Counted from the stretch's first letter, positions 46,771 through 58,539 are shown. The stretch: 64,000 nt of DNA from Epiperipatus broadwayi (GCA_028023455.1 JAQFVV010012446.1:126001-190000), one strand, 5' to 3'. Notes: a model not told the origin generated them from the sequence alone. Numbers and translations are program-made.

Positions 46771-48037
46771 ATAATATTATATTTTTTTCATACTTAATTC
46801 ATTTGGAAAACACATAAATTTCACACTTATGCGTGTGTATCAATATTAAAAAAAAATCAGTTTAACAAATTCTATTATAGCTTTCTTTTATTCTTTTACA
46901 AAATAATATATAGTCAATTTTCCAGAGGTTAGAAAGCTTTTATTAGGTTACCTCTTAACGAATTATCAATGTCTTTAAATTTAAAAATATAGATTTAAAA
47001 ATGTCCGTCAAATAAATTACTGAAAAACAACTCACTTTTGTATGCAAGTTTATCTGTTCTTCTCTTTGCATATGTAGACACAGCAGCATATGTATAACTA
47101 CTTCTTTATTCAGCTGCTCTCTTGGGCAAGCTGTTTTTTGGTCATTCCAGGAAATTGTCATCATCAGGTAAAAGTACATAATTCAGGTATGGTTGGCTTT
47201 TTCCTTTCTGTAGTCAGTTCCACTTATGCTTGGATTTTGTAAGCCTCAGGTCAGCAAGCTGTTTTCCAGAACACTTTTAAGACTATGAATTACAAAGAAT
47301 CTTGACCCATTTCCTCCATGTAAATTCAAACTCCTCCAATGACATGTAGAGCAGCCACTTCCTTGCATTCTTAAATCCTCATGGCAGTTCTCTTGATAAT
47401 TATACTAGCCATCTTTGCAGCTAGCTTTACTATGGCCATTTTCTGCTACAGTTACCAACTCTTCACAAAATACTTGAGCCGATTTTATAGTTAGCTCTTC
47501 TGCTAACTCTTATAAAACTGCAAGCCAAACTGTTCTCTTTAAAATCACTCTCCAGACTATGCAGTGGCCCAGTTGGCCACTGCTTAAAATACTACAACCA
47601 GACTCCTCTGGTCAACTCTTATTTATAAAATTATCTGAGGTGATAATAACATCTTCATTGAAAAAAGTTTTTATTTTTAGCTCTCTAATCCCTTTAAAAA
47701 CATATACATGTTTTTACTTAGGGGATTTCTAATAGATAAAAAACTTTGTTTAATTAATTAAAATTTCAAAAATACAATAGGGTGTTTTTAAATTTCAAAA
47801 TCAGAGTAATAATTAAAAATAATGCAATATTTATATTTATTCAGACCTTTTTAAAATATTAATTTCATAATGAAATTTTACTTTAAACTCAGACTTATTT
47901 AACTCTTTAATTATTATTATTTTATTTTAGGAAATATAAAAAAAATCTGCAAAAATTTATTCTGTGTTTATTTCTACTTTTCCTTTATTATACTTATATA
48001 TTTATGCACACACACTATATTAGTGTATGCTATGTAA
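46771..48037. other. Intergenic DNA, partly repeat-like
   Basis: A GC-richer stretch at 47,030-47,640 repeats CCA-ACTCTT-like words (CCAACTCTTCACAAAATACT; TTAGCTCTTCTGCTAACTCT; GGCCCAGTTGGCCACTGC). Similar words occur in segment C (GGCCACTTTACTGGCCAACT near 45,998). It may be a related element in degraded form. No coding signature. Confidence 0.3.
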
Positions 48038-49066
48038 GCCAACTGGTTTTTTAGTGGCCACAACTTTTCGCCCTCTATTTTTAAACAATTGAATTATATT
48101 TTGTTTTCATCCTATGTACAGGAATTTGCATTTATTTTTTAAAAATTGAACTCTATTTTATTTGTACTATGTAAATTGTAAAGTATAACTAACTATAAAT
48201 GTATTTTTACATGAAGGTTAATAAAAAAAATTTTTAAAAACTATTAAGTATTAACGTTCACATGTGGCAAAACTTAAAATAATTTGCCAATGCACTTTAT
48301 TGGTCATGAGACTGATATTAACAAATGAGTGGTCATAGACTAGTGTCATTTTTGCTGGAAAGAATGTGCTACATATTTTGACAGAAATCCACCACACTTG
48401 TCGGCAGATTTGATGACAATGACAAACCACGGATAGTGATCGATGAGTCATATTTCTTTCACCAAAAACACCATGGGGAGGGGAGGCAATGAGAGAAGGC
48501 CATTGGGTGTTTGGTGGGATAAAGAGAGGGTCAAGAAAGTGTTTTTAACAGAAATTGAAGATAAATCAGCTGCCACTCTGGGACTGCTCATAGAGCAATA
48601 CATTTGACCTGGTATGCATATAATCACTGACGGCTGATGTGCATATAGCAATATAAATGGTCTAGATAATGATATATACCTTCACTCTATCATCATCCAC
48701 TAAGACAACTTCATTGACCTGGACAATAAATTTATCCTCACTAATAATGTGGAAAATATGTGGATGAGAGTAAAGTGTAAGCTAAAATACAAATTTGGTA
48801 CCAGCAGAGCTTTATTTTCATCATACCTGCAGGAATTTGCATTTAGGGTTATGCACAAAGATGCCACCATTTTTGGGTATTTCCTCGTGTGAATAGTTCA
48901 AAACTACACATAAAATGTAAGTTTTTAACATTTTTTTATTAACCTTCATGTAAAAAAATACACTTATAGTTAGATATACTTTACAATTACAGTACGAAAA
49001 AAATATAGTTCAATTTTTTAAAAATAGAGGGTGAAATAGTTGTGGCTGCTAAAAGTCAGTTTTACC
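48038..49066 (+). mobile_element. Merlin (IS1595/ISXO2-like) DNA transposon, 1.03 kb
   Basis: Long TIRs: left 48,038-48,250 and right 48,900-49,066 pair through GGCCACAACTTTTCGCCCTC / CAGCCACAACTATTTCACCC and AACTATAAATGTATTTTTAC / AACTATAAGTGTATTTTTTT. The left arm has an extra ~55-bp segment containing CAGGAATTTGCATTTA, which recurs in the transposase end at 48,829. Between the arms lies a decayed Merlin-type transposase. Merlin elements normally have 8-9-bp target duplications; I could not see a convincing one. Confidence 0.8.
48330..48895 (+). pseudogene. Merlin transposase (DDE_Tnp_IS1595 family), decayed
   Basis: The translation needs several frame changes and has stops. In order: CHFCWKECATYFDRNPPHL; KPRIVIDESYF, first catalytic Asp at 48,442; EGHWVFGGIKRGSRK; FLTEIEDKSAATLGLLIEQY; HIITDG, second Asp at 48,629; FIDLDNKFILTNNVENMWMR with third acidic residue Glu at 48,752; then KLKYKFGTSRALFSSYLQEF. 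This order (IDES ... VFGGI-RGS ... D-x-SA-TL ... SDG/TDG ... NNVE-x-MW ... FGTSR-LF-SYL-EF) is diagnostic of ISXO2-like/Merlin transposases, which cut and paste DNA through a DDE triad. All three acidic residues survive, but the gene is dead. Confidence 0.8.
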
Positions 49067-49626
49067 TTGTATCAGTTTTCTATTACTAGAAGTTCATCAT
49101 CATCATTATTATAAGTCAATGTTTACAGCGCTTTTTTATAATATTTATTACCAATTGATGGACAAACATTGATATCTATTTTTACTATAATAAATTATAT
49201 ACTATGTACGCAGATAATACTTCATTTATATCTGTATCCCATGGAAATCTTCGTTTTAATATATACATATACATGCATATCATTTAACAGGTAAAGAAAA
49301 TTAATAGAAAACCGCCCATGAAATTATAAATTAATAAGCCTGTATAAATTAGTTAAATATTAATAACTTCTAATAATGGCATTTTCTCTTTCTCTTACGT
49401 CAAAACAAATACATACAGGCACAAACAAAATCTCCAGTAAATTTTCATTTCTTTTCAATGGAAAAAAAAATGAAAATAGAAAACCTGAAATAATAATTTA
49501 AAGGCCCAAATTTTATATTTACATTGTTTTTAAATTAAAAGTCACTTTATATTGCTATATAATTGTAGTTTTATATATATATAAGGTTTTTTTTTTGGCC
49601 GACATTATCAAATATAGCTATTATAT

Positions 49627-50143
49627 AAACAGTGAGGATTGCCAATTCCTCTACAAGCTTTATGATAAATGCTTAGCCAGAGCCAGCACTTAAAATATCT
49701 CTGTCAGGAACCCCTCCCTAACTCCTGACCATGGTTTCATGCTTATGCAATTTTATATTGCTATGACTACTAATATATGGTGTGACTGAAGATCTATCAG
49801 CCCCATATAGCTATTTGAGTTGGATAGCTGGGTTTGAAGACATGTAGATGTCTGAAAATTTCAGATTTTCCACTCAATAGACAACTTTTAGCTAAATGCT
49901 TGGCTTTGGGTTGGTATTTTTAGATCTAGTGTCTGAACCTACCTTGACACTTCTCTGAGGAGGGCCAAAGCACGAAACCATGGTCAGGGGTTTGGGGAGG
50001 GGCTCCTGACAGAGATATTTTAAGTGCTGGCTCTGGCTTGTAGAGGAATTGGCAATCCTCACTGTTTATAACTTACAAGCTTAAGAGGTAGGGTCATGTG
50101 ATCTATGAATTGATCTATGACTTTTATTTTGACTATTGATAGG
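49627..50143 (+). mobile_element. Hammerhead foldback element, copy 3, with target duplication
   Basis: Inserted in duplicated unit copy 1. TATTATAT occurs at 49,619-49,626 and 50,144-50,151, while the uninterrupted copy 2 (about 54,780) has it once, so the empty site is visible. Left arm about 49,627-49,745 and right arm about 49,970-50,070 are inverted (e.g. AGTGAGGATTGCCAATTCCT; GAGCCAGCACTTAAAATATC). The loop shares AAGACATGTAGATGTCTGAA and CTAAATGCTTGGCTT with copy 2 at 39.2-39.3 kb, but the arm sequences differ, so arms evolve or are exchanged. Confidence 0.85.
49949..49991 (+). ncRNA. Hammerhead ribozyme, type I, stem II mismatch (predicted)
   Basis: Stem I ACTTCT (49,949-49,954) pairs with AGGGGT (49,986-49,991) using two G-U pairs; core CTGAGGA (49,955-49,961); stem II GGGC-CAAA-GCAC (49,962-49,973) with one G-A mismatch; GAAA (49,974-49,977); CCATGG then TC (49,978-49,985), giving a short stem III and GUC. 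All core residues are conserved; activity is less sure than for the 39.3-kb copy. Confidence 0.6.
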
Positions 50144-50399
50144 TATTATATATTGTAATTATAATAAAAATAATAAATATAACGGTAATTTGTATTTTAA
50201 TTACATTGTTTCCTAATTAACGGACATTTTATCTTTATTATATATGTATATATTGTTTTTAATTTTATGCAAAATATTCAAATTTATTCAAACTTTATAT
50301 TATTTACATTTTAATAACTTTTTTTTTTAAAGATTTTTCTATTGTGTGATTACTCCTGGAAGAACGGGAATAAAATTAAACATCTAAAATTTAGTCAGA

Positions 50400-50696
50400 A
50401 TGCAATCCTCATCTGCTTATACCCTTTTTAAAAACATTTTAAAGGAATATTACCTTGCCGAGAATTTGGCTGTGGATGCCTATGATGACTATATATCTAT
50501 AGCAAATGTTTTTCCGAATATAACTGCACCTTGTCTTGCATATTGTGTACTGTTAAACATTATAGAGAAAAAGTTTGGCTTCGACGTACTTTTTGGGAGC
50601 ATATTTGATGCTGCCCATCTGTGGATTCAGCAACCGATTTCCATGGCAACATATTGTACAATTCAGAACTACATACAGGAAACTATGGGACATTGA
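50400..50696 (+). CDS. 98-codon ORF, unknown protein (intact copy)
   Basis: ATG at 50,400 directly follows a possible splice acceptor (TTTAGTCAG). It encodes a compact, probably helical protein with a Cys/Leu-rich centre and the C-terminal block FDAAHLWIQQPISMATYCTI. I do not recognise the family. A second copy at 57,550-57,844 keeps the same start, length and stop, but has a 2-base deletion. Substitutions between copies often keep residue type (e.g. HLWIQQPISMA vs LLWIQQPISLA). It could be a small gene, a terminal exon, or a repeat-encoded ORF. No signal peptide or clear membrane segment. Confidence 0.4.
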   Translation: MQSSSAYTLFKNILKEYYLAENLAVDAYDDYISIANVFPNITAPCLAYCVLLNIIEKKFGFDVLFGSIFDAAHLWIQQPISMATYCTIQNYIQETMGH

Positions 50697-51427
50697 AAAG
50701 TTACAAATAACTATATTTATTAGAGATACCATATCGTTTTAATTATTATGACTAAAACAGATTTTTTTTTAATTTTTGTATTTAACTAAGGAAATTTAAT
50801 AATTTTTTAAATTTGACTTGTATTTATATGCTGTATTGTTTCCATAATCTAATATTAAAAATGTCTTTAGAAAAACTTTAACCGTTTGTTTAGTTTTGAG
50901 GTTACGCTAATTAAATATTTTTATTCACTAAATGTCTTTACTAAAAAAAAAAGTTAAATATGTACTTTTTTGTCCGAAGTATTCGATTAGCTATTAATCT
51001 AGTGTAGGTGTTTATCAGATAATTTGCTTCAGGGTATATTTCCAACTTAAAGTCTTAATGAATACAATAATTTTATATTTTATTTCGAACTAACTATAAA
51101 TTCCATTTAAATCGATTTCCAATTTTACCTACATATGTATACTAACTAATAGATAAATGTAATTGGAACATTTAAAATAAAGACCAACATATAAAAACAG
51201 TTAAAATGACATCGTCACAAATCTTTAGTTAAGCACTTTAAGTTGTGTGTGAAAGAAAGATCTGTTATAAATAGAAATATAGGATTAAAAAATAAACATT
51301 TTTTTTTATTCTAAAAAAAGGAAATCATAACAAATCTTTTTGACAATATTGGCTGTTTATTTTCTTGCTAACACAATTCTTTCACACCAATGTATTTTCC
51401 TAATAAAAATAGTTTTAGTAGCTTTAT

Positions 51428-54290
51428 TTCATCATCATCAACGATTACCAATCCACTGCTGGATAAAGGTCCCTCCAAGTTCAAACCATCTCTGATCTTT
51501 AGCTTCTCATCTCCACATCACCCCTGCACTCTTTCTTATTTCTTCCATCCATCTCACATGTGGTCTCTTTCTGGGTCTTTCATCTCTTGGAATCCGATTT
51601 AAGATTTCAATTGTCCATCTATTATCTCTTCTAGAAATATGTCCAGCCCAACTCCACTTCAGTCTTTTAATTTTTTTTAATGAGGTCAGTAACACCTGTT
51701 TGTTCTCTGGCTCATATATTGCATTTTCAGTCTCATCTTGTTACTCCTAACATGCATCTCTCCATACTTCTTTGAGTGATCTAAAGTCTCTATATTGCTC
51801 TTCTATTAAGTGTCCAAGTCTCAGATCCATAAGTAAGAACTGTTAAAACACATTTATTAAATATCTTTCTTTTCAAACACATAGGCACACTTTATTGTAA
51901 TATCATGTTTTTTCTACCAAAAGCACTCCAAGTTTCATTTTATGATTAATTTCATCCATTATGTTTCCATCTGTGTTAATAATCTGACCAAGATATTTGT
52001 AGCTGTTAACTTCTTCTAACTCATCATAATCAATCTTTATTTTCACATTTTGAGAAAATTCATTGAACATTACTTTAGTCTTTCTAACATTTATCTTTAG
52101 TCCTACTTTCATCTGACAACTCCTGCAACATTTCCTACAGCTCTAAAGCATTATTTTCAAAAACAACTACATCATCTGCAAAATATCTCTATTTACTTTT
52201 ACTCCTTTAGATTTCCATTTTAATCCACAAAATGCTTTATGCAGCACTGCTGTAAAAAAGTTTTGAAGATATGGAGTCACCCTGTCTTACACCCTTCTCA
52301 ATATTGACCTTCCTAATATCATTATTGAATCTAATTGTTGGTGTTGCATTTTATAAATATTCTTAAAAATATGACAATATTCTGGATCTATACCATGATG
52401 ATCCAATGCTTTAATCACTGAAGAAATGTTTATAGAATCAAATGCCTTTTTATAATCTACAAATCCAAAGCATAATGGCAACTCATATTCATTTGTCCTT
52501 TCTATGACTTCTCTCAATACCTGGATATGATCTACTGTACTAAAACCATTTTTAAATCCAGCTTGTTCTTTTGATTGGTGGAAATCCAATGTTCTTTGTA
52601 GAAGAGTTGTAATTATCTTGGTAAAAATTTTGTATAAAACTGATTACCTTTTTTAAATATTAATACTGTATTCTTCCAATCATCTGATAGATCTTTATCA
52701 TTTAGACATTTGGTATGTAACTGTGCTAAAAAAAATTATATTTCTTTACCTGCTTCTTTTAATATATCAATTATAACTCCATTATTACCTGGAGTCTTTC
52801 CTTTCTTTATACCTTTAATTGCATGTCTCACTTTGTCATTTAAAATTCTGGACAATTCAAAAGATATAATAGATATAGGAAATACTTGTTCTTTATTACT
52901 ATATAATTCTTGATAGAAGTCTTCTACCCATTTTATGATGTCATCTCTCTTTTTAATAATAGTTCCATCTTTTTTTCTTATTGCAGATATAAATTTCCTA
53001 CCAATACCAAAATGTTGTTTTGCACTCTTGAGACTTTTATTCTCTTCTACAGCTTCCATTGCTAGTTCACAGTTATAATTTCTTATATCATTTTCAACTT
53101 TTTTTTACGTCATTTTACAGAATTCGATGTATTCCTTCCTTTTTAATGCATTATTTTTGTATTTCTTCATATTCCTTTTCTTTATAAATTTTCTAGTCTT
53201 AGTAGAAATTTTATTGGTCAATTGCTGCTTTTTTCTACCAGTTATTTTTTGTTGCAGTTTTTAAAAGTGTATTAGTTATTTTCTTATTAATTTCATTCAA
53301 ATCTGAATCATGTTCAAAATCTATTAATAATTGAAACCGATTTGTAAGTTCTAATTTAAATTCATTAGAGTGTTTCTGAAGATTAAGAATATTAACTGTA
53401 AATATTGTTTTTCTTAATAATTTTTGTCTCTCTATTTTTGCATTAACATGTATTTTACATCTTTCTAATTGATGATCACTTCCTGTGTTAAATGTATTAA
53501 GAACATTAAAATCTTGAAATATGTATTTTCTTTTAGTCAAAATATAAGCCAATTCAGCTGTACCTTCATTTGGATGCTTCCATGTCCATTTCCTTTTAAC
53601 ATTTTTTTCAAAAAAAAGAATTCATAATATAAAGTTTTTCTTTTTCTGCAAACTCCACAAGTCTATGATCTCCTCTCATTTCTATTACCACAACCAAAAT
53701 TACCTACAGCACTTTCATCTTTCATTTGTTCACCAATTCTAGCATTAAAGTCTCCCCTAACAATTTTAAAATGTTGTTTACTCTGATCAAAAGTCTTTTG
53801 TATATCCATATAAGAATCTTCTACTACTTTATCACTATGAAAACTTGTTGGGGCATAAACCTGAATTATCTGCATTTTCTATCTGCTATTAAGTTGTATA
53901 ACTAATCTTGTCACTCTGTCCAATACACCATCAATCTCCACAATGTTGTTCTTCCACTTTTGATTTATAATGAATCCTACTCCTCTTGTATTTCCAATAT
54001 TTGTGCCTTTATAATAGAGTACATGTCCACTTTTTAAATCAATTGTTTCTTCACCTTTTCTTCTAACTTCACAAAGTCCAATAATGTGCCATTTAATATA
54101 AGACAGTTCTTCTTCTAATTCTTGTAATCTGCCTTCACTTGAAATTGATCTGCAGTAGTAAGTACCTAAATAAAAAGTTGTCATCAAATGGCAGCCTGGA
54201 TCCACAATCAGGGGATTCTTAGCACCTTCCGCCTTCGGCCACCAACCGCTGCCTTGGTTGGTGACTTTACAGTCTCCTGGGAATAAGGGA
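51428..54290 (-). pseudogene. LINE D: endonuclease-RT non-LTR retrotransposon
   Basis: The minus strand starts near 54,290 (CAACCAAGGCAGCGGTTGG) and ends in (TGA)n at 51,428-51,440. Endonuclease: GTYYCRSISSEGRLQELEEE and GLCEVRRKGEETID (catalytic Glu) at 54,205-53,879; YAPTSF and RGDFNARIG near 53,800; LAYIL where the family has LDYIL, so a catalytic Asp became Ala; GSDHQL near 53,480. RT: FVDYKKAFDSINI near 52,450 (motif A), FADDVVVF near 52,180 (motif C intact), then thumb and C-terminal NRWTIEILNRI. Several frameshifts and stops. Family as LINE E and related to LINE G ('craniofacial development protein 2-like'). Confidence 0.9.
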
Positions 54291-54896
54291 CATGTTTTAT
54301 TTTTGTCTGTGATGATTGTATATACCTATTGGAAAAATATTCATCATTTACACGTACATTCATTCTGCCTTATCACTTAAAATTTATGAAACCTTAGACC
54401 ATTCAAATAATAGAGTGATCTTCGATACTGAAACAGGCATCAATTAGCTTCAAAATTCATTATTTTACTCTGAAGAAAACTGCCCATGAAACTATAAATT
54501 AATAAGCCTGTATAAATTAGCTAAATATTAATAACTTCTAATAATGGCATTTTCCCTTTCTCTTACGTCGAAACAAATACATACAGGCACACACAAAATC
54601 TCCAGTAAATTTCATTTCTTTTCAATGGGAAAAAAAATGAAAACAGAAAACCTGAAATAATGATTTAAAGGCCCAACCTTTATATTTACGTTTTTAAATT
54701 AAAAGTCACTTTATATTGCTATATAATTGTAGTTTTATATATTTATACGGTTTTTTTGGCAGACATTTTCAAATATAGTTATTATATATTGTAATTATAA
54801 TAAAAATAATAAATATAACGGTATTTTTTATTATAATTACATTTTTTTCCTAATTAACGGACATTTTATCTTTATTATATATGTATATATATATAG

Positions 54897-57396
54897 TTCT
54901 CATAGTGATGAAGTAGTAGAAGATTTTTATATGGATGTACAAAAGGCTTTTGATCAGAGTAAACAACATTTTAAAATTGTTATGGGAGACTTTAATGCTA
55001 GAATTGGTAGAGAAATGAAAGATGAAATTTCTGTAGGTAATTTTGGTTATGGTAATAGAAATGAGAGAGGACATAGACTTGTGGATTTTGCAGAAAAAGA
55101 AAAATTTTATATTATGAATTCATTTTTTGAGAAAAATGTTAAAAGGAAATGGACATGGAAGCATCCAAATGAAGGTACAGCAGAATTGGATTATATTTTG
55201 ACTAACAGAAAATACATATTTCAAGATTGTAATGTTCTTAATAAATTTAACACAGGAAGTGATCATTGATTAGTAAGGTGTAAGTTACGTGTTAATGTAA
55301 AACTAGAAAGACAAAAATTATTAAGAAAAACAATATTTACAGTTGATATTCCTAATCTTCAGAAACATTCTAATGAATTTAAATTAGAACTTACAAATAG
55401 GTTTCAAATGTTAGGAGATTTTGAACATGATTCAGATTTGAATGAAATTAATATGAAAATAACTGATACACTTTTAAAAACTGCAACAAAGATAGCTGGT
55501 AGAAAAAAGCAGCAATTGACTAATAAAATTTCTACTGAGACTAGAGAATTTATGAAGAAAAGAAAGAATATGAAGATATACAAAAATGATGTATTAAAAA
55601 GAATTGAATATCTCGAATTTTGTAAAATGGTACGGAAAAGAGTTGAAAATGATATAAGAAAGTATAACTGTGCAATAGCAAGGAAAGCTGTAGAAGAAAA
55701 TAAAAGTCTCAAAAATGATAAACAACATTTTGGTATTGGTAGGAAATTTATATCTGGAATAAGAAAAAAAGATGGAATTATTACTAAAAAGAGAGATGAC
55801 ATCATGAAATGGGTAGAAGACTTGTATCAAGAATTATATAGTAATAAAGAACAAATACCTCCTATATCTATTACATCTTCCGAATTGCCCAGAATTTTAA
55901 ATGAAGAAGTGAGACATGCAATTAAACGTATGAAGAAAGGAAAGGCTCCAGGAAATGATGGAATTATAATTGATATATTAAAAGAAGCAGGTGAAGAAAT
56001 AGAAACAATTTTAGCAAAATTATATATCAAATGTCTAAATGATAAAGATGTACCAGAAGATTGGAAGAATGCAGTAATAATATTAATATTTAAAAAAGGT
56101 GATAAAGAAGATATTAGAAATTACAGACCTATCAACCTTTTATCAGTTTTATATAAAAATTTTACCAAGATAATTACAACTTGTCTACAGAGAACTTTGG
56201 ATTTCCACCAACCAAGAGCACAAGCTGGATTTAAAAGTGGTTTTAGTACAATAGATCATATCCAGGTATTGAGAGAAGTCATAGAAAGGACAAACAAATA
56301 TGAGTTGTCATTATGTTTTGGATTTGTAGATTATGAAAAGGCATTCGATTCTATACACATTTCTTCAGTGATTAAAGCATTGGATCATCAAGGTATAGAT
56401 CCAGGATATTGTCATATTTTAAAGAATATTTATAAAAATGCAACAGCAACAATTAGATTACATAATGATACTGGGAAAATCAACATTGAGAAAGGTGTAA
56501 GACAAGGTGACTCCATATCTCCAAAACTTTTTACAGCAGTGCTGCAAGAAGTATTTTGTGGATTAAAATGGGAAACTAAAGGAGTGAAAGTAAATGGAGA
56601 GTATTTAAGTCATTTAGATTTTGCAGATCATGTAGTTGTTTTTGCAAATAATGCTTCAGAGCTGCAGGAAATGTTGCAGGAGTTATCAGATGAAAGTAGA
56701 AAAGTAGGACTAAAGATAAATGTTAAAAAGACTAAAGTAATGTTTAATCGATTTGCTCAAAATATGAAAATAAAGATTGATTATGAAGAATTAGAAGTTA
56801 GCAGTTACAAATACCTTGGTCAGATTATTAATACAGATGGAAACATAGTGGAGAAAATTAATTATAGAATTAAACTTGGTTGGAGTGCTTTTGGTAGAAA
56901 TAATTTGATACTAAAAGGAAATATGCCTATGTGTTTGAAAAGGATGGTTTTTTACAAATGTGTTATACCATTTCTTACTTATGGATCTGAGACTTGGACA
57001 CTTAATAGAAGAGCAATACAGAGACTTCAGACCACTCAAAGGAGGTATGGAGAGATGTATGTTGGGAGTAACAAGAAGAGATCGAAAACGCAATGTATCG
57101 GTAAGACAACAAACAGGTGTTACTGACCTTATTGAAAAAATTAAAAGATTGAAATGGAGTTGGGCTGGGCATATTGCTAGAAGAGATGATAATAGATGGA
57201 CAATTGAAATTTTAAACTGGATTACAAGAGATTTTAAACGACCCAGAAAGAGACCACATGTGAGATGGATGGATAAAATAAGAAAGTGTGCAGGGGTGTT
57301 GTGGAGAAGAGAAGCTAAAGATCAGAGAAGATGGATTAAACTTGGAGAGACCTTCATCCTGCAGTGGATTGATAATGGTTGATGATGATGATGATG
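54897..57396 (+). pseudogene. LINE E: 5'-truncated endonuclease-RT retrotransposon
   Basis: Inserted with target duplication ATATAG (54,891-54,896; 57,397-57,402); ends in (GAT)n. It begins inside the endonuclease: VMGDFNARIG, TAELDYIL, TGSDH then an in-frame TGA at 55,267 where the family has Arg/Gln. The same frame resumes through RT (55,408-57,126): FVDYEKAFDSIH (motif A), VRQGDSISPKLF (motif B), FADHVVVF (motif C, where the second catalytic Asp is His). A frameshift near 57,050 leads to the tail GHIARRDDNRWTIEIL in another frame (to 57,382). Dead on arrival and catalytically mutated, but long and recent-looking. Opposite in orientation to LINE D. Confidence 0.92.
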
Positions 57397-57549
57397 ATAT
57401 AGTTTTTAATTTTATGCAAAATATTCAAATTTATTCAAACTTTATGGTATTTACATTTTAATAACACTTTTTTTTTTTAAGATTTTTTTCATTGTGTGAT
57501 TACTCTTGGACAAACGGCAATAAAATTAAACATCTAAAGTTTACTCAGA

Positions 57550-57844
57550 ATGCAACCCTTATCCATTCACACCCTTCTTGAAAACATTTCAAAGCACTAT
57601 CACCTTATGAAGGATTTGACTTCGGAGGCCTATTATGACTATATATATATAAAATGTTTTTCCGAATATAACTCCACTGTGTCTTGCATATTATGTATTG
57701 TTAAACATTGTAGAGGAAAATTTTGGTTACGAGATACTTTTTGCAGAAATATATGATGCGGCCCTTCTGTGGATACAACAACCGATTTCCTTGGCAATTT
57801 ATTACACAGTTCGGGACTACATAAAGGAAATTATAGGAGCTTGA
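57550..57844 (+). pseudogene. Frameshifted copy of the 98-codon ORF
   Basis: Same ATG context (TTTACTCAG then AATGCAACCC) as 50,400. A 2-base deletion in the TATATATA stretch near 57,640 shifts the frame, giving an early stop at 57,756. In the shifted frame the rest is open: CLAYYVLLNIVEENFGYEIL then LLWIQQPISLAIYYTVRDYI, ending at a TGA in the homologous position (57,842-57,844). Confidence 0.6.
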
Positions 57845-58374
57845 AAAGTTACAAATAACTATATTTATTAGAGATACCATATCGTTTTAATTATTATGAC
57901 TAAAATAGATTTTTTTTAGATTTTTGTATTTAACTAAGGAAATTTAATATTTTGTTTTAATTTGACTTGTATTTATATGCTGTATTATTTCCATAATCTA
58001 ATATTAAAAATGTCTTTACAAAAACTTTAACCATTTGTTTGGTTTTGTGATTACGCTTATTCACTAAATGTCTTTACCAAAAAACCAAAAAAAAAAAAAG
58101 AGTTAAATATGTACTTTTTTGTCTGAAGAATTCGATTAGCTATTAAACTAGTGTAGGTGTTTATCAAATAATTTGCTTCGGGGTATATTCCCAACTTAAA
58201 GTGTTAATGAATACAATAATTTTATATCTAATTTCAAACTCGCTATAAATTACATTTAAATCGGTTTCCAATGTTACCTACATATGTGTACTAACTAATA
58301 GATAAATGTAATTGGAACATTTAAAATAAAGACCAATATATAAAAACAATTAAAATGACATCATCACAAATCTT

Positions 58375-58531
58375 CGAATAAATTCTATCCATACAAAATT
58401 TTGATGCTAATTTTTTTTTACAATAAAATCTATCATAAAACGCTATCCACAAGACAGTTATTTAAACAGAAACGTTAATTTAAAAGAATGAATCTAATAT
58501 CTAAAAGTTGGCGGATTTTTATCCCAAGTAT
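58375..58531. other. Intergenic DNA beyond duplicated unit
   Basis: A short AT-rich gap between the end of duplicated unit copy 2 and the LINE F 3' end; nothing recognised. Confidence 0.4.
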
Positions 58532-58539
58532 GTTTTTTT

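Larger units (their letters stand above)
49307..51226 (+). repeat. Duplicated 1.4-kb unit, copy 1
   Basis: Runs from GAAAACCGCCCATGAAATTA to AATGACATCGTCACAAATCT, colinear and nearly identical with 54,475-58,374 in direct orientation once each copy's own insertion is removed (about 1,395 bp in each). It carries the 98-codon ORF. Insertion: hammerhead foldback at 49,627-50,143. It could be a tandem segmental duplication or two copies of an unrecognised repeat. Confidence 0.85.
54475..58374 (+). repeat. Duplicated 1.4-kb unit, copy 2 (split by LINE E)
   Basis: Colinear with 49,307-51,226 from GAAAACTGCCCATGAAACTA to AATGACATCATCACAAATCT. LINE E sits within it at 54,897-57,396. It preserves the empty site for the hammerhead element of copy 1. 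Confidence 0.85.

Noticed and set aside
48251-48651. Two minus-strand ORFs inside the Merlin element
   Set aside because: The plus strand carries the transposase motifs; these frames have no family signature.
55404-55805. 133-codon minus-strand ORF
   Set aside because: Shadow of the LINE E reading frame on the opposite strand.
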